Both the position numbers and the translations under genes were made by a program. A stretch of DNA of 64,000 nucleotides from an uncultured Holophagaceae bacterium. Lineage in GTDB: Bacteria; Acidobacteriota; Holophagae; Holophagales; Holophagaceae. Positions 8,526 through 17,541 of the stretch are shown here, piece after piece. Where the stretch lies: the NCBI GenBank assembly GCA_903913215.1, contig CAIWKE010000028.1, positions 231,092 through 295,091 of the forward strand, in the 5' to 3' direction. The notes beneath the pieces were generated by a model, which saw only the letters and a program-made list of their open reading frames with translations, made no database searches and was not told the origin of the DNA. Each line of letters starts with the position of its first letter. Positions within the stretch are counted from its first letter, which is position 1.

Positions 8526-9329
8526 TTACACCCGGAGGAACAGGAAAGCCATGGCCAGGAGGGACACTGCGGTTCCAAGGGAGAACTCCCTGAGGCCCAG
8601 GCGTAGCTTCGAACTGACCCGGTACTCGCCGGTGAAGCAGCGGCACTCCATGGCCGCGTACATTTCCTCGGCCATCTCCTTGGACTTGAGGAAAAGGCTT
8701 CCCGCAATTCCGGACAGGGATGCTGCCTTGGCGGCATTGCTCCCCACCGACCTGAGCCTGAGCGCGTAGAGCATGGCCAGGGCAAATTCGCCCAGGAGGG
8801 TGATGTAGCTGAGGGTGATGTCCAGGACGAGAAGGCAGAGGTCGGGGATCCCCAGGCGCTTGAAAGCCCCTGTCAGTGAGGCCCATTCGGATGTTTCCGC
8901 AATAAGCTTCACGGTGGCCGCGGAGATCAGCACCTTGCCGGTGATCATGACCATGGAAGAGGCATGCCCGAACAGGACCGAAGGCAGCAGCGTCAACATG
9001 GTGAAGCCCCCCGCCACCAAGCTGGTCCGCATTACAGCCACGATTCGTTCCCCTCGTTGACCGGCCAGCAGGACCAACAGGCCCACGGCCGTCAAGGTCA
9101 TGAACAGGCCGCTCCGGGTGAGCGAAAGCAGGAGGATCACGATGAAACCCGCGACGATTTTGACCACGGGATCCACCCGGACCCCAGGTTCCACGGCCCC
9201 ATCCCGAGGACGGGCCATTGTAAGGACACCTAGAAAGGAGAGGATGCTGCGGTCGATGAAAGCCTCACGCTCAGCCCTAGGGGCATAATCTTCATGGACC
9301 TGGAGCCAGTCCGGCAGAAGCGTCGTCAC
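8526..9329 (-). CDS. cbiQ: ECF metal transporter transmembrane subunit CbiQ (EcfT)
   Basis: 267-aa energy-coupling T component: N-terminal cytoplasmic stretch, helices from about residue 52 on, and the Ala-Arg-Gly-type coupling helix region here as MECRCFTGEYR (about residue 226), which touches the ATPase. It starts with GTG overlapping the cbiM stop by 4 bp (GTGA), so the two are translationally coupled. The partner ATPase (18190-18915) is encoded divergently on the other side of ureA. The context points to nickel rather than cobalt. Confidence 0.88.
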   Translation of the reverse strand: MTTLLPDWLQVHEDYAPRAEREAFIDRSILSFLGVLTMARPRDGAVEPGVRVDPVVKIVAGFIVILLLSLTRSGLFMTLTAVGLLVLLAGQRGERIVAVMRTSLVAGGFTMLTLLPSVLFGHASSMVMITGKVLISAATVKLIAETSEWASLTGAFKRLGIPDLCLLVLDITLSYITLLGEFALAMLYALRLRSVGSNAAKAASLSGIAGSLFLKSKEMAEEMYAAMECRCFTGEYRVSSKLRLGLREFSLGTAVSLLAMAFLFLRV

Positions 9330-10321
9330 GTCTTCACCGCGCCGCGTCTCCGCATCAGGCCCAGCAGCTTGAAGACCACGATGAGGCAGGCTCCACCAGC
9401 AACCGCTGAGAGCACATAACTGAGGAAGGGGGGAATGCCTGCTACAGCATAGTCCGGGAAGGCGACATTCATGTGGAAACCATGCACCATACGTGACGGC
9501 ATCGTGGCCAACCCCTGACCGCCGACTGCCATCACCTTGAGTTGCTCAATGCGCCACTCGCCCCAGGCCGTCCCAGAGGACAGGAGGCCCAGCGGCGAAA
9601 GACACGCCATGCCCACGAGTAGGCCATACACGAGGTGAATCCGTTTCTCCGGGCCCTCGTAGATGGTGCTTGGGGAGACTCTGCTGATGAACCCGAAGAC
9701 GCCCACGGTAAAGAAGGCCTCTACGAAGCCGGCGATGGTCAAGTGCGGGATCAGCATTGCCGGGACCGAAACCGAAAGTGGATAGGGGCAGTAAAGTGGT
9801 AGGCCCACTGCATCCTTCGCCAGGACGGGTTGGAGGCCGAACTCGATGGCCACACAGAGGGCGGCTGCGACGAGAGCCAGATACGAGGCCGCACCGAGGC
9901 AGAACATCTGGGCCCGGGCCCCGCTGACCCTACTGCGGAAGAACGTGTAGATGAAGTAGCCCAGGAAGGGGATGACAAAGGCCATGTTGAAGCAGTTGGC
10001 ACCGTAGGCCAGAATTCCGCCGTCCCCGAAGAGAAGGGCCTGGATCAGCACCGCGACACTCACCGCGAGACAGGCCGCCCAAGGCCCCAGGAGGACCGCA
10101 ATTAGCGTTCCGCCAATGGCGTGGGCCGTGGTTCCGCCTGGAACCGGAATATTGAACATCATGATCAGGAAGGTGAAGGCCGCCCCGATGCCCAGGAGGG
10201 GAATCTTGGAGTTGGGGAGTTCACGCTGCACCTTCCGGACCGATACAGTCCAGATCGGAACCATGGCGGCCGTCATCACAGCGCAGGTGGCGGGACTCAG
10301 GTAGTTGTCCAGGATGTGCAT
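9326..10321 (-). CDS. cbiM: ECF metal transporter substrate-binding subunit CbiM/NikM, fused NikMN type
   Basis: 331 aa. It begins MHILDNYLSPAT: Met1-His2 is the metal ligand of CbiM/NikM proteins, so the ATG at 10321 must be the true start (AAAGG upstream). Eight or so helices follow, with VPGGTTAHAIGG and ALLFGDGGILAYGANCFNMA, the latter being the second metal-loop region. The length exceeds classic CbiM (about 220 aa). The C-terminal extension (AWGEW, FPDYAVAGIPPFLSYVLSAV) matches fused NikMN-type proteins, which would explain the absence of a cbiN gene. Metal is Ni2+ by context (urease) rather than by sequence. Confidence 0.88.
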   Translation of the reverse strand: MHILDNYLSPATCAVMTAAMVPIWTVSVRKVQRELPNSKIPLLGIGAAFTFLIMMFNIPVPGGTTAHAIGGTLIAVLLGPWAACLAVSVAVLIQALLFGDGGILAYGANCFNMAFVIPFLGYFIYTFFRSRVSGARAQMFCLGAASYLALVAAALCVAIEFGLQPVLAKDAVGLPLYCPYPLSVSVPAMLIPHLTIAGFVEAFFTVGVFGFISRVSPSTIYEGPEKRIHLVYGLLVGMACLSPLGLLSSGTAWGEWRIEQLKVMAVGGQGLATMPSRMVHGFHMNVAFPDYAVAGIPPFLSYVLSAVAGGACLIVVFKLLGLMRRRGAVKT

Positions 10322-10349
10322 CAGCTACCTTTCGTGGAGGCCGGAGAAA

Positions 10350-10381
10350 GGCTGCGCGGAGGGGAAGTCCCCCGCGCAGCC
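10350..10381 (-). promoter_or_regulatory. Intercistronic hairpin between the urea channel and cbiM
   Basis: GGCTGCGCGG (10350-10359) pairs with CCGCGCAGCC (10372-10381), and an inner GGGG/CCCC can extend the stem. No U-tract follows, so it is more likely an mRNA stability or partial-termination element than a terminator. Confidence 0.5.
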
Positions 10382-10394
10382 ATCCCTTCAAGAG

Positions 10395-11384
10395 TTAGTT
10401 GGTCTTAGAATCAAAGTTGCGCTGAGCCAACAGGAACAGCCAGGCGGTGAGGACGAAGGGGAAGGTGAAGGTAGGAACACCGAGGGTGCCCAGGGTGACG
10501 TTCATCGCCGCCTGAACCACCACGGTGACGACCGTAGCGAAGCCAGCGTAGATTAGCGTCTTGGTGCCGACGTTCATGAACACGCAACCGACGCCCACAG
10601 CCGTAAGCACGGCGCTGAAGCCCCAGAGGCCATCCTTGATCGCACCCGTGTCTGCGCCGAACAGCATGGCACAGAGCACGGCGATGAGCGCACCGCCAAA
10701 GGCCAGGCCTGCAGCCCAACGGGACTCGACCACCAGGGCGACCAGGAAGATGAAGCCTGCCATCGGGCTATTGACGAAGAAGACCTGCGCCACGCTCACG
10801 AGGGAGGCCCGGACCACTTCGACAGGACCCATGGCGGCATGCGCAACCACAGGGGCGTGAGACAGAGCCGCGTGGCCCAAGCCGGTGATCGGCAGGGTGG
10901 GGAACGCATAGGCAGCCAGCATCACGAGCCAGGTCGTCAGCACGAAGGGGAAGGTTAAGGCCGGGGTCTTCCAGGTCGAGAAAACATTGGCTACGGCCAA
11001 CATGACAACAGTGGAGGCGGCGGCTCCGACAACCAGGAACCCCCACATCATGGGCGTGGCCGCCAGGAAGGTGGGAATTCCGCAGCCCACCAGCATGCCG
11101 TTATATCCGTAGAGGCCCATCTTGCGCTTATCGAGGTCCACGCCGAGCGCATAAGCAGTCGCGGTGGACACGAAGGTGGCGATGAGGGAGCCCCAGGCTA
11201 CTGCGGGGGAAGAGCCCGAGGCATAGGCGCCCCAGAACATGGCCACGAAGTTGAGCAATCCGGTCAGCGGATTGTCCATGAAGATGACCTGGCCGCAGCC
11301 GCGTAGAGTGGTGTCGATGTAGTCGAGAAAGCCGGAGTTCTCGGTGGCTCGCGTCCAGGGATTGGTTGAAACGGTGGCACTCAT
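10395..11384 (-). CDS. Urea transporter, UT (SLC14-like) family
   Basis: 329-aa inner-membrane urea channel. Two homologous halves are visible, each with an N-P-type signature (MDNPLTGLLNFVAMFWGAY near residue 35; NSPMAGFIFLVALVVES in the second half) and each closing with a TFPFVLT(T/A)W motif. This internal duplication is diagnostic of UT channels. The frame is open to 11453, but ATG 11384 has ATAGGAG 8 nt upstream and gives the expected N-terminus. It is downstream of ureD and upstream of cbiM. It would pass urea across the inner membrane to urease. Confidence 0.9.
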   Translation of the reverse strand: MSATVSTNPWTRATENSGFLDYIDTTLRGCGQVIFMDNPLTGLLNFVAMFWGAYASGSSPAVAWGSLIATFVSTATAYALGVDLDKRKMGLYGYNGMLVGCGIPTFLAATPMMWGFLVVGAAASTVVMLAVANVFSTWKTPALTFPFVLTTWLVMLAAYAFPTLPITGLGHAALSHAPVVAHAAMGPVEVVRASLVSVAQVFFVNSPMAGFIFLVALVVESRWAAGLAFGGALIAVLCAMLFGADTGAIKDGLWGFSAVLTAVGVGCVFMNVGTKTLIYAGFATVVTVVVQAAMNVTLGTLGVPTFTFPFVLTAWLFLLAQRNFDSKTN

Positions 11385-11501
11385 CGGTGCACTCCTATGG
11401 TGAAGGGGTTGGTTTTGGGTCGCTGAGAACAACCAGCGTTTCTCGGAAGGCATGGCACCCGGATGGTCTTCGACCCTGGGGCACCTCGTGGAAAGATCGA
11501 C

Positions 11502-12545
11502 TTAACGCCAGAGGAACTTCGGGGGCACTTCGGCTCCCGTAACAACCTTCCGTGCGATGGTCCAAAAGTCCCGAATCTTGTCTTTGACTTGTTTAACTTC
11601 GCCACCAAGCACCTTGAAGACCAGGCCTTCATCGTTGGGCAGCTTGCTGGCTCCCCAGGCGATTCCGTCCTCAACGCTGAAACCGGTGCCCACCAGGGCG
11701 TGAACTTCGTCAGCATTGGTCTTCGCGGTAAGGAATAGGACATTGGCGTAGACGTCAAAGTCCCCCATAACACCGACCTGGCGCAGATCGGCGCGCTCAG
11801 GTTCGAGGATATATTTTTCGCAGAATCGCTCCTCGCCAGATGGGTCGAAGCCCTTGACACATGAGGAGAACACATCGAAGCCGAAATACTCATCGTCCCG
11901 GTGGTAGCGTCGGCCGGGCAGCAGGATCTCCGAGTAAATCAGAGTGGCTGTCGGGTGGCGCACGATGTGGGTTTCAGTAATGAAGCGGGAATTGCGAAAC
12001 GGAATGATCGGCTCGGGCATGAACTCGAGATACGCGTTTTCGCCCAGGTTGAAGGTCTGGGCCTGAGCGGCGTAGTTGGTGTCCATGGACTGGACCTTGG
12101 TCATACCTTGGGTGGTGATATGGGCCGATGCGTCAGCTTCTACATCGATTTCCAGAGAGTAGCGGTCGCCCTGCAGGGTGCCCCCGGAGGTCGTAATGAT
12201 ATAGACGCAAGCCATGTTCGGCAGAGCCTCGTCCCAATAAAGGGCGCGCTGCGCCATAAAGGGCGTGCGGTGATCGAGATCAATCATGGCCGTTCGCTCA
12301 TCTCTGCGGGCAAAGCTCATGCGCATGTACCCGTTCTTCCCCACAGATCCGCTGGCCATCTGGGCGGGCTCTTCCTGGTATGGCGCCAGTTCCCTGGCAT
12401 CGGAGCCGAGCTGCTGGGCCCTTTCCCAGGTCCTTGAATCAGGCGCATCCGGGCAGAACGCCGCTGAACGGACCTTGTGGGCGACCGGAACATCCGAATC
12501 AGTGACGAGAAGATCAGAACCTACACATTGCATCAACGCCTGCAT
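11502..12545 (-). CDS. ureD: Urease accessory protein UreD/UreH
   Basis: 347-aa scaffold protein that, with UreF and UreG, delivers Ni2+ to the urease active site. The conserved core begins around residue 70 (GKNGYMRMSFARRDERT) and includes TSGGTLQGDRY and HITTQGMTKVQSMD. A roughly 65-residue N-terminal extension (CVGSDLL..., AYQEEPAQMASGSVGKN) precedes the usual UreD start. I chose ATG 12545 (AAAGG 7 nt upstream); an open TTG at 12617 overlaps the ureG stop and is a less likely alternative. Confidence 0.88.
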   Translation of the reverse strand: MQALMQCVGSDLLVTDSDVPVAHKVRSAAFCPDAPDSRTWERAQQLGSDARELAPYQEEPAQMASGSVGKNGYMRMSFARRDERTAMIDLDHRTPFMAQRALYWDEALPNMACVYIITTSGGTLQGDRYSLEIDVEADASAHITTQGMTKVQSMDTNYAAQAQTFNLGENAYLEFMPEPIIPFRNSRFITETHIVRHPTATLIYSEILLPGRRYHRDDEYFGFDVFSSCVKGFDPSGEERFCEKYILEPERADLRQVGVMGDFDVYANVLFLTAKTNADEVHALVGTGFSVEDGIAWGASKLPNDEGLVFKVLGGEVKQVKDKIRDFWTIARKVVTGAEVPPKFLWR

Positions 12546-12613
12546 ACGACGCCTTTCTGGATATGCTTTTTCACGATCAGACAACCCGTGCTGGCGACTC
12601 GCCAGAACAGAGA

Positions 12614-13261
12614 TCAAAGGACGGCAAGCGCCTCGGTCCGGACCGGCAGATCGAACAGGATGTCGCGCCGGATGAGGTCGGCAAGTTCCTGGATCCCTTC
12701 ACCGGTCTTGCAGTTGGTGAAGAGGTAGGGCTTGCCGGGGCGCATCAGGGCGGTGTCGTGATCCATGACGTCCAGGCTGGCCCCCACGTAGGGCGCGAGG
12801 TCCGTCTTGTTGATCACAAGGATGTCGGACTGTGAGATGCCGGGGCCGTTCTTGCGTGGGATCTTGTCGCCAGCGGCCACATCGATGACGTAGATGAAGA
12901 AATCCACCAGCGCCGGGCTGAAGGTCAGGGTGAGGTTGTCACCGCCGCTTTCGATGAGCACCAGATCGGTGTCAGGGAACTTGGATTCCATGTCCTCAAC
13001 CGCTGCGAGGTTCATGCTGGGATCTTCGCGCACCGCCGTATGGGGGCAAGCTCCCGTTTCGACGCCGATCACCCGTTCCGACACCAGCACACCCTTGAGG
13101 GTCCGCTGAACGTGCTTGGCATCCTCGGTAGTGACAATATCGTTGGTGATGATGACAATCATGACGCCCATCTTCAGGAGCAGGGGCGTGAGCATTTCGA
13201 TGATGGCCGTCTTGCCAGAGCCGACGGGGCCACCGATACCGATGCGCGTGATCTTTTTCAT
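12614..13261 (-). CDS. ureG: Urease accessory GTPase UreG
   Basis: 215-aa SIMIBI-class GTPase that powers nickel insertion into urease. The P-loop is [17 protein letters not shown] (residues 7-23). Nickel site CPH lies in [15 protein letters not shown]. The Walker B region is [11 protein letters not shown] and the base-specificity motif is VINKTDL. Start ATG 13261 has GGAG upstream. The frame is open far upstream, but only this start fits UreG length (about 200-215 aa). Confidence 0.97.
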   Translation of the reverse strand: MKKITRIGIGGPVGSGKTAIIEMLTPLLLKMGVMIVIITNDIVTTEDAKHVQRTLKGVLVSERVIGVETGACPHTAVREDPSMNLAAVEDMESKFPDTDLVLIESGGDNLTLTFSPALVDFFIYVIDVAAGDKIPRKNGPGISQSDILVINKTDLAPYVGASLDVMDHDTALMRPGKPYLFTNCKTGEGIQELADLIRRDILFDLPVRTEALAVL

Positions 13262-13293
13262 TTGAATTTCTCCCGACTGAGGCTGTGTCTGAC

Positions 13294-14028
13294 CTAGTTC
13301 ATAAACATGCGGATGTGAGCCTTGACGTGGGTTGCCGCCAGAAGGTCGATGACAGGCGCGTAGTTGGACATGTCTTCCAGCGACTTGCTCGACGATTGGA
13401 GGAAGGCCGCGGGGATGTCCCCGGTCAGCTCGAATAAAATGGCCTGGGTACCGAAATGATCGATTTTCATAAGGCGCAGGGCGGCACTGAGGATGGCGGT
13501 GGCCACACCGTACTGGTGGACGGCAAAACAACCCTGGGCCGGCAGCCCGAGGGCAGCGAACACCATGGCCAGGGAAACGGGATGAGTGCCGTGCGTCGCG
13601 TTCGTCGTGATGAGGCGCAGCCATTCCTGCAGGGACTGGTGGCTGGTGATGCGGCTGGCCATTTCAGTGAGTTTTTTCCCGGTGCGGATCGACATGACCC
13701 GCCCCTCTTCATTCAACTTACGGTTGAAGACATAACGGTCGGCCTTGATGGCAACGTCCACCCGACCCTTCAGGGCTGCATCATGGGCAACCAGCAGGGC
13801 TACCGCATCCCCGGAAGCGGATTGCTCCATGGAGGTCTTGACGAAGGACTGCAGGGTCTTGTGGTCATGGACAACGCGCCGTTCGAGAGCGGATTCGAGG
13901 CCATGGGAAAAGGCGAACGCGCCTGTGGGTAGGGCGGAGTCTCCGAACTGGAGCATGCGAAGCCAATCGCCCGCAGAGCAATCCATTCGGGGAGCAGGAT
14001 CGAGGGCCGTTTCGGAAAGGGCGATCAT
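13294..14028 (-). CDS. ureF: Urease accessory protein UreF
   Basis: 244-aa all-helical chaperone that binds UreD-urease and gates UreG. The signature [21 protein letters not shown] is at about residues 25-45, and [17 protein letters not shown] follows in the middle. Its ATG overlaps the ureE TGA (ATGA), so translation is coupled. 32 bp separate it from ureG. Confidence 0.95.
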   Translation of the reverse strand: MIALSETALDPAPRMDCSAGDWLRMLQFGDSALPTGAFAFSHGLESALERRVVHDHKTLQSFVKTSMEQSASGDAVALLVAHDAALKGRVDVAIKADRYVFNRKLNEEGRVMSIRTGKKLTEMASRITSHQSLQEWLRLITTNATHGTHPVSLAMVFAALGLPAQGCFAVHQYGVATAILSAALRLMKIDHFGTQAILFELTGDIPAAFLQSSSKSLEDMSNYAPVIDLLAATHVKAHIRMFMN

Positions 14029-14648
14029 GACTGGGCGTGCGCGTGTTGGCCGTGCGAGTGCGCGCCCTGGCCGTGGTCGTGTTGGTCGGCAATGACTGGC
14101 TTCAGCCCATGGGATTCCTGCTCGGCGCCACCGAAGAGGCGTCGCGCTTCATGGGGGAAGAGATAGGGAATGACTTCGTCGGCAGGGGTGAACTCATAGG
14201 TCACGTCCTGGAAATTGTGGGTCTTCATCACGGAGGACATCACCTTGCGATCGACGGTGAGGGGGATGAAAACCTGATCGTTCTTCACGATGGCCGGCCA
14301 GTGCTGATTGCCCAAGGCATGGCCCAGTTCAACGCAGGTGCGGACCATGACAGCAGGATCCTTCGTGGCCAGGGCCCCGAGGTTCACCACCATCACATCC
14401 CGCAGAGTGATCCTGGCGACGACCATGATCTTCGTCGTTTCATCCCAGGCAAGGATGTCCCCGTCCCGGAGGAAGGTATTGCGCTCGAGCGAAACGGCCA
14501 TTTCGGCCCCCTGCTCAGTCATCTTCCGGAATCGGTTCTTCTGCGCATCCCATTGGTTGAGAGGAAGGCTGTCCAAGGCGGCGGTCGCGACCCTGTCAAG
14601 CCAGGCGGCGTCCTTAACGTTGCCCAGCACGGATTCGATAATGATCAT
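14025..14648 (-). CDS. ureE: Urease accessory nickel chaperone UreE
   Basis: 207-aa metallochaperone. The N-terminal peptide-binding domain is residues 1-70. The metal-binding domain has the conserved dimer-interface His (H110 in VELGHALGNQHWP; H116 nearby). The C-terminal tail is His-rich (DQHDHGQGAHSHGQHAHAQ), a Ni2+ reservoir typical of Klebsiella-type UreE. Start ATG has AGGAGG 5 nt upstream. It overlaps ureF by 4 bp. Confidence 0.95.
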   Translation of the reverse strand: MIIIESVLGNVKDAAWLDRVATAALDSLPLNQWDAQKNRFRKMTEQGAEMAVSLERNTFLRDGDILAWDETTKIMVVARITLRDVMVVNLGALATKDPAVMVRTCVELGHALGNQHWPAIVKNDQVFIPLTVDRKVMSSVMKTHNFQDVTYEFTPADEVIPYLFPHEARRLFGGAEQESHGLKPVIADQHDHGQGAHSHGQHAHAQS

Positions 14649-14673
14649 TGGACCTCCTAGGTTTTTGGAAGGG

Positions 14674-14721
14674 CGGGAGGACGTCGTCCCCGACGACAGT
14701 CCTTGGGGACGACGTCTCCCG
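14674..14721 (-). promoter_or_regulatory. Long hairpin between ureC and ureE
   Basis: An inverted repeat of about 17 bp (14674-14691 with 14705-14721, one bulge, 13-nt loop) lies between the structural and accessory genes. No U-run follows on the minus strand. Beside it is a perfect 12-bp palindrome, TCGAAATTTCGA (14745-14756). Such a barrier could protect the ureABC portion of the mRNA and lower accessory-gene output. Confidence 0.55.
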
Positions 14722-14777
14722 ACAAATGGCCAACCCGGGTGCAGTCGAAATTTCGACCCGGGTAATGACGGCCCGTA

Positions 14778-16496
14778 CTAGCTGAAGAAGTAGAGCTGGT
14801 TGAGGGAGATGTTCTTGAGAGCCTCAACCGTCAAGTGCTTGCCGTTCACAGTCACGGCGAAGGTCTCGGGGTTCACCATCAACTGGGGGGTGATGTTGTT
14901 GCGGATCATGTCGCGCTTGGAGATGGCGCGCACGTTCTTAACGGGCATCACACGGCGGTTCAGGCCGTACTTCTCCTTGATGTTGCGATCCATGGCCAAC
15001 TGCGAGACGAAGGTGAGGCAAGTCTCGGAGAGAGCGGAGCCGAACCCACCGAACATGGGGCGGTAGATGATCGGCTGGCAGGTGGGGAGCGAAGCATTGG
15101 GATCGCCCATCACGGAGTAGCTGATTAGGCCGCCCTTGATGACCATCTTGGGCTTGGCGCCGAAGAATTTAGGCTCCCAGAGCACCAGATCGGCCATCTT
15201 GCCGACCTCGACAGAACCCAGAACGTGGCTGATGCCGTGGGCAATGGCGGGGTTGATGGTGATCTTGGCCACGTAGCGGAGCACGCGGAAGTTGTCGTTG
15301 TTGGGGCTGTCCTCGGGCAGCTTGCCCAGGCCCCGCTTCATGGCGTCAGCAGCCTGAACGGTGCGGAGCCAGTTCTCGCCGACCCGGCCCATGGCCTGGG
15401 AATCGCTGGAGAACATGGAAATGGCACCCATGTCATGCAGCACATTCTCAGCGGCGATGGTCTCGGAGCGCACACGGCTCTCGCAGAAAGCCACGTCGGA
15501 GGGAACGCCGGGATTCAGGTTGTGGCAAACCATGATCATGTCGAAGAGCTCACCCTGGCTGTTGATGCCGAAGGGCAGGGTGGGGTTGGTGGAGCTGGGC
15601 AGAACGTTGCTCAGGCCGACCACCTTGAGAATGTCGGGGGCGTGACCGCCGCCGGCACCTTCGGTGTGGTAGGTGTGAACCGTGCGGCCTTCGAGGGCGG
15701 CGATGGTGTCTTCCACGTACCCGGACTCGTTGAGCGTGTCCGTGTGGATGGCCACCTGGACATCAAGCTCATCCGCAACGCGGAGGGTGGTGCGCAGGGT
15801 CGAAGGCGTGGTGCCCCAATCCTCGTGGCACTTGAAGCCGCAGGCACCAGCCTCGACCTGCTCGATGAGCGGGGCGGGGTTCTGGGCGTGACCCTTGCCA
15901 AGGAGGCCGACATTGACCGGCAGGCCGTCGAAGGCGCGCAGCATCTTCTCGATGTTCCAGGGGCCGGAGGTGATGGTGGTGCCACAGGTGCCATCAGTGG
16001 GGCCGAGACCACCACCGAAGAACGTCGTGACGCCGTTGGCCAGACCGTGCTCACACTGCTGGGGGCAGATGGCGTGGACGTGGGAATCAATTCCGCCTGC
16101 CGTCAGGATCAGCTGCTCGCCGGCGATGACATCGGTGGCTGCGCCCACGACCAGACCGGGGGTGACCCCTTCCATGGTGTTGGGGTTGCCGCACTTGCCG
16201 ATGCCAACGATCTTGCCGTCCTTCAGACCAACATCAGCCTTAATGATGCCCTGGATGGCATCAATGATGGTCACGTTGGTGATGGCCAGATCCAGCGCGC
16301 CACCGGAACTGGTGATGCGGTTGTCGAGGCCCATGCCGTCACGAAGGGTCTTGCCGCCACCACAAACAGATTCGTCGCCGTAGACCCGAAGGTCCTTTTC
16401 GATCTCAACGAACAGGTCGGTATCGCCGAGGCGGATCTTGTCGCCAACGGTGGGGCCGTAAAGACTTGCATATTCGGGTCTTGTCATTTTAGGCAT
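14778..16496 (-). CDS. ureC: Urease alpha subunit (catalytic)
   Basis: 572-aa catalytic subunit, urea to ammonia plus carbamate. All active-site residues are present with this start: Ni ligands H139 and H141 (GGIDSHVHAICPQQ), carbamylated K222 (GACGFKCHEDWG), H251 (VAIHTDT), H277 (TYHTEGAGGGH) and D365 (FSSDSQAMGRVGE), plus flap C324-H325 (MVCHNLN). The open frame runs to 16688, and ATG 16505 is also possible, but the ATG at 16496 has GGGAG about 9 nt upstream and gives the family N-terminus (PEYASLYGPTVGDKIRLGDT). Separate alpha, beta and gamma subunits are the typical bacterial arrangement. Confidence 0.98.
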   Translation of the reverse strand: MPKMTRPEYASLYGPTVGDKIRLGDTDLFVEIEKDLRVYGDESVCGGGKTLRDGMGLDNRITSSGGALDLAITNVTIIDAIQGIIKADVGLKDGKIVGIGKCGNPNTMEGVTPGLVVGAATDVIAGEQLILTAGGIDSHVHAICPQQCEHGLANGVTTFFGGGLGPTDGTCGTTITSGPWNIEKMLRAFDGLPVNVGLLGKGHAQNPAPLIEQVEAGACGFKCHEDWGTTPSTLRTTLRVADELDVQVAIHTDTLNESGYVEDTIAALEGRTVHTYHTEGAGGGHAPDILKVVGLSNVLPSSTNPTLPFGINSQGELFDMIMVCHNLNPGVPSDVAFCESRVRSETIAAENVLHDMGAISMFSSDSQAMGRVGENWLRTVQAADAMKRGLGKLPEDSPNNDNFRVLRYVAKITINPAIAHGISHVLGSVEVGKMADLVLWEPKFFGAKPKMVIKGGLISYSVMGDPNASLPTCQPIIYRPMFGGFGSALSETCLTFVSQLAMDRNIKEKYGLNRRVMPVKNVRAISKRDMIRNNITPQLMVNPETFAVTVNGKHLTVEALKNISLNQLYFFS

Positions 16497-16521
16497 AACG
16501 CTCATCTCCCTCTGTTTGTGG

Positions 16522-16944
16522 CTAGTTGGTTTTGGAGAGGAAGCCAAGCTGCTTGGCGGCCTCGACGCTGTTCGTCTTGACGGGCTGGTAGGTAGAGCTG
16601 ACACCAGCCCAGTTGTCCACCAGGTTGTTAAACCCGTAGACGCACTGCTTGCCGCCGAAGGGCACCAGGGATACTTCGTGCTCTTCACCGGGCTCGAAGC
16701 GCACGCCGGTGGTTGCAGGAATGTTCAGGTGCTGGCCGAAGGCGGCAGCACGATCGAAAGAGAGGGCGCGGTTCACTTCGAAGAAATGGAAGTGGGAACC
16801 GACCTGGATGGGGCGGTCACCCGTATTGCGCACCTTGAGGGTGGTGACAGGACGGCCGACATTGAATTCGATGTCGCCCTTTCCCACCACGATGCCGCCC
16901 AGAAATTTGGCACCGGTCTCTTTGACACTGATGATTGCTGACAT
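16522..16944 (-). CDS. ureB: Urease beta subunit
   Basis: 140 aa, slightly longer than the usual 100-110 because of a C-terminal extension ([19 protein letters not shown]). The core motifs [18 protein letters not shown] and [15 protein letters not shown] are intact. AGGAG precedes the ATG. It lies between ureA (26 bp upstream) and ureC. Confidence 0.97.
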   Translation of the reverse strand: MSAIISVKETGAKFLGGIVVGKGDIEFNVGRPVTTLKVRNTGDRPIQVGSHFHFFEVNRALSFDRAAAFGQHLNIPATTGVRFEPGEEHEVSLVPFGGKQCVYGFNNLVDNWAGVSSTYQPVKTNSVEAAKQLGFLSKTN

Positions 16945-16970
16945 ACGCTAACTCCTTTCGAGGGGTAGGC

Positions 16971-17273
16971 CTACTGGATGGGGCTGTGGACGGTGATGAG
17001 GCGGCTACCGTCGGTGAACACGCCCTCCACCTGAATGAAGGGGACGAGGTCGGCGACGCCGTCCATCACATCCTTCTTGGTCAGCACTTTCCTTGACGAC
17101 GACATGACCTGCTCGAGGGTTGCGCCATCACGGGCGCTCTCCAGGGCAGCTGCCGAAATCACAGCGACGGATTCGGGGAAATTGAGCTTCAAGCCCCTCG
17201 CTTTCCGTCGCAGGGCCACTTCGGCCAGATTGAAGATCGTGAGCTTTTCCACCTCTCTTGGTGTAAGCAACAC
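16971..17273 (-). CDS. ureA: Urease gamma subunit
   Basis: 100 aa, full length for UreA. It begins [14 protein letters not shown] and contains [15 protein letters not shown], with the conserved end [19 protein letters not shown]. The start is GTG at 17273 with GGAGGTG 5 nt upstream. It is the first gene of the long urease run. Its promoter, leader and first codons have an inverted diverged counterpart at 17524-17751. Confidence 0.97.
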   Translation of the reverse strand: MLLTPREVEKLTIFNLAEVALRRKARGLKLNFPESVAVISAAALESARDGATLEQVMSSSRKVLTKKDVMDGVADLVPFIQVEGVFTDGSRLITVHSPIQ

Positions 17274-17424
17274 AGGTCACCTCCAGAAAAAATTGTTTTG
17301 GAACATGCTAAGAACAGAATTCTTAGCGTTGGAATCGAGACCCAGACAGGCTGCGCCCTCCCGGCATGGGCCGGTATTGATGGGTGTTCTTAGGAAATCG
17401 GGCTAGTTTGACTTCCGTAGCTAA

Positions 17425-17453
17425 GTAATACGTCCGGCCTCAGCGAATGAAAA
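17425..17453 (-). promoter_or_regulatory. Promoter of the ureA operon (-35 TTTTCA, 17 bp, -10 TATTAC)
   Basis: On the minus strand TTTTCA (17453-17448) and TATTAC (17430-17425) are separated by 17 bp, about 150 bp upstream of the ureA GTG. Spacing and flanking bases match the porin promoter and the divergent promoter. The 150-nt leader is long for this genome. Confidence 0.7.
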
Positions 17454-17469
17454 TCCGCTCGATTACCGA
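17452..17469 (-). promoter_or_regulatory. Urea/nickel regulon element, copy 2 (upstream of ureA)
   Basis: AATCCGCTCGATTACCGA on the plus strand, identical over 18 bp to copies 1 and 3 and abutting the -35 box. 54 bp separate it from inverted copy 3, so the two divergent operons each have their own site. Confidence 0.8.
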
Positions 17470-17523
17470 ATTTTCAATATTTCGGATGCTGACTCCATGC
17501 CGAGGAAGAGAGATTCCCCATAT

Positions 17524-17541
17524 TCGGTAATCGAGCGGATT
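17524..17541 (+). promoter_or_regulatory. Urea/nickel regulon element, copy 3 (divergent, cbiO side)
   Basis: TCGGTAATCGAGCGGATT, the reverse complement of copies 1 and 2. It ends 21 bp before TATTAC (17563-17568), the same spacing as in the other two promoters. Confidence 0.8.

Noticed and set aside
15225..16580. 451-aa plus-strand frame across ureC
   Set aside because: Antisense shadow of ureC with no recognisable motif.
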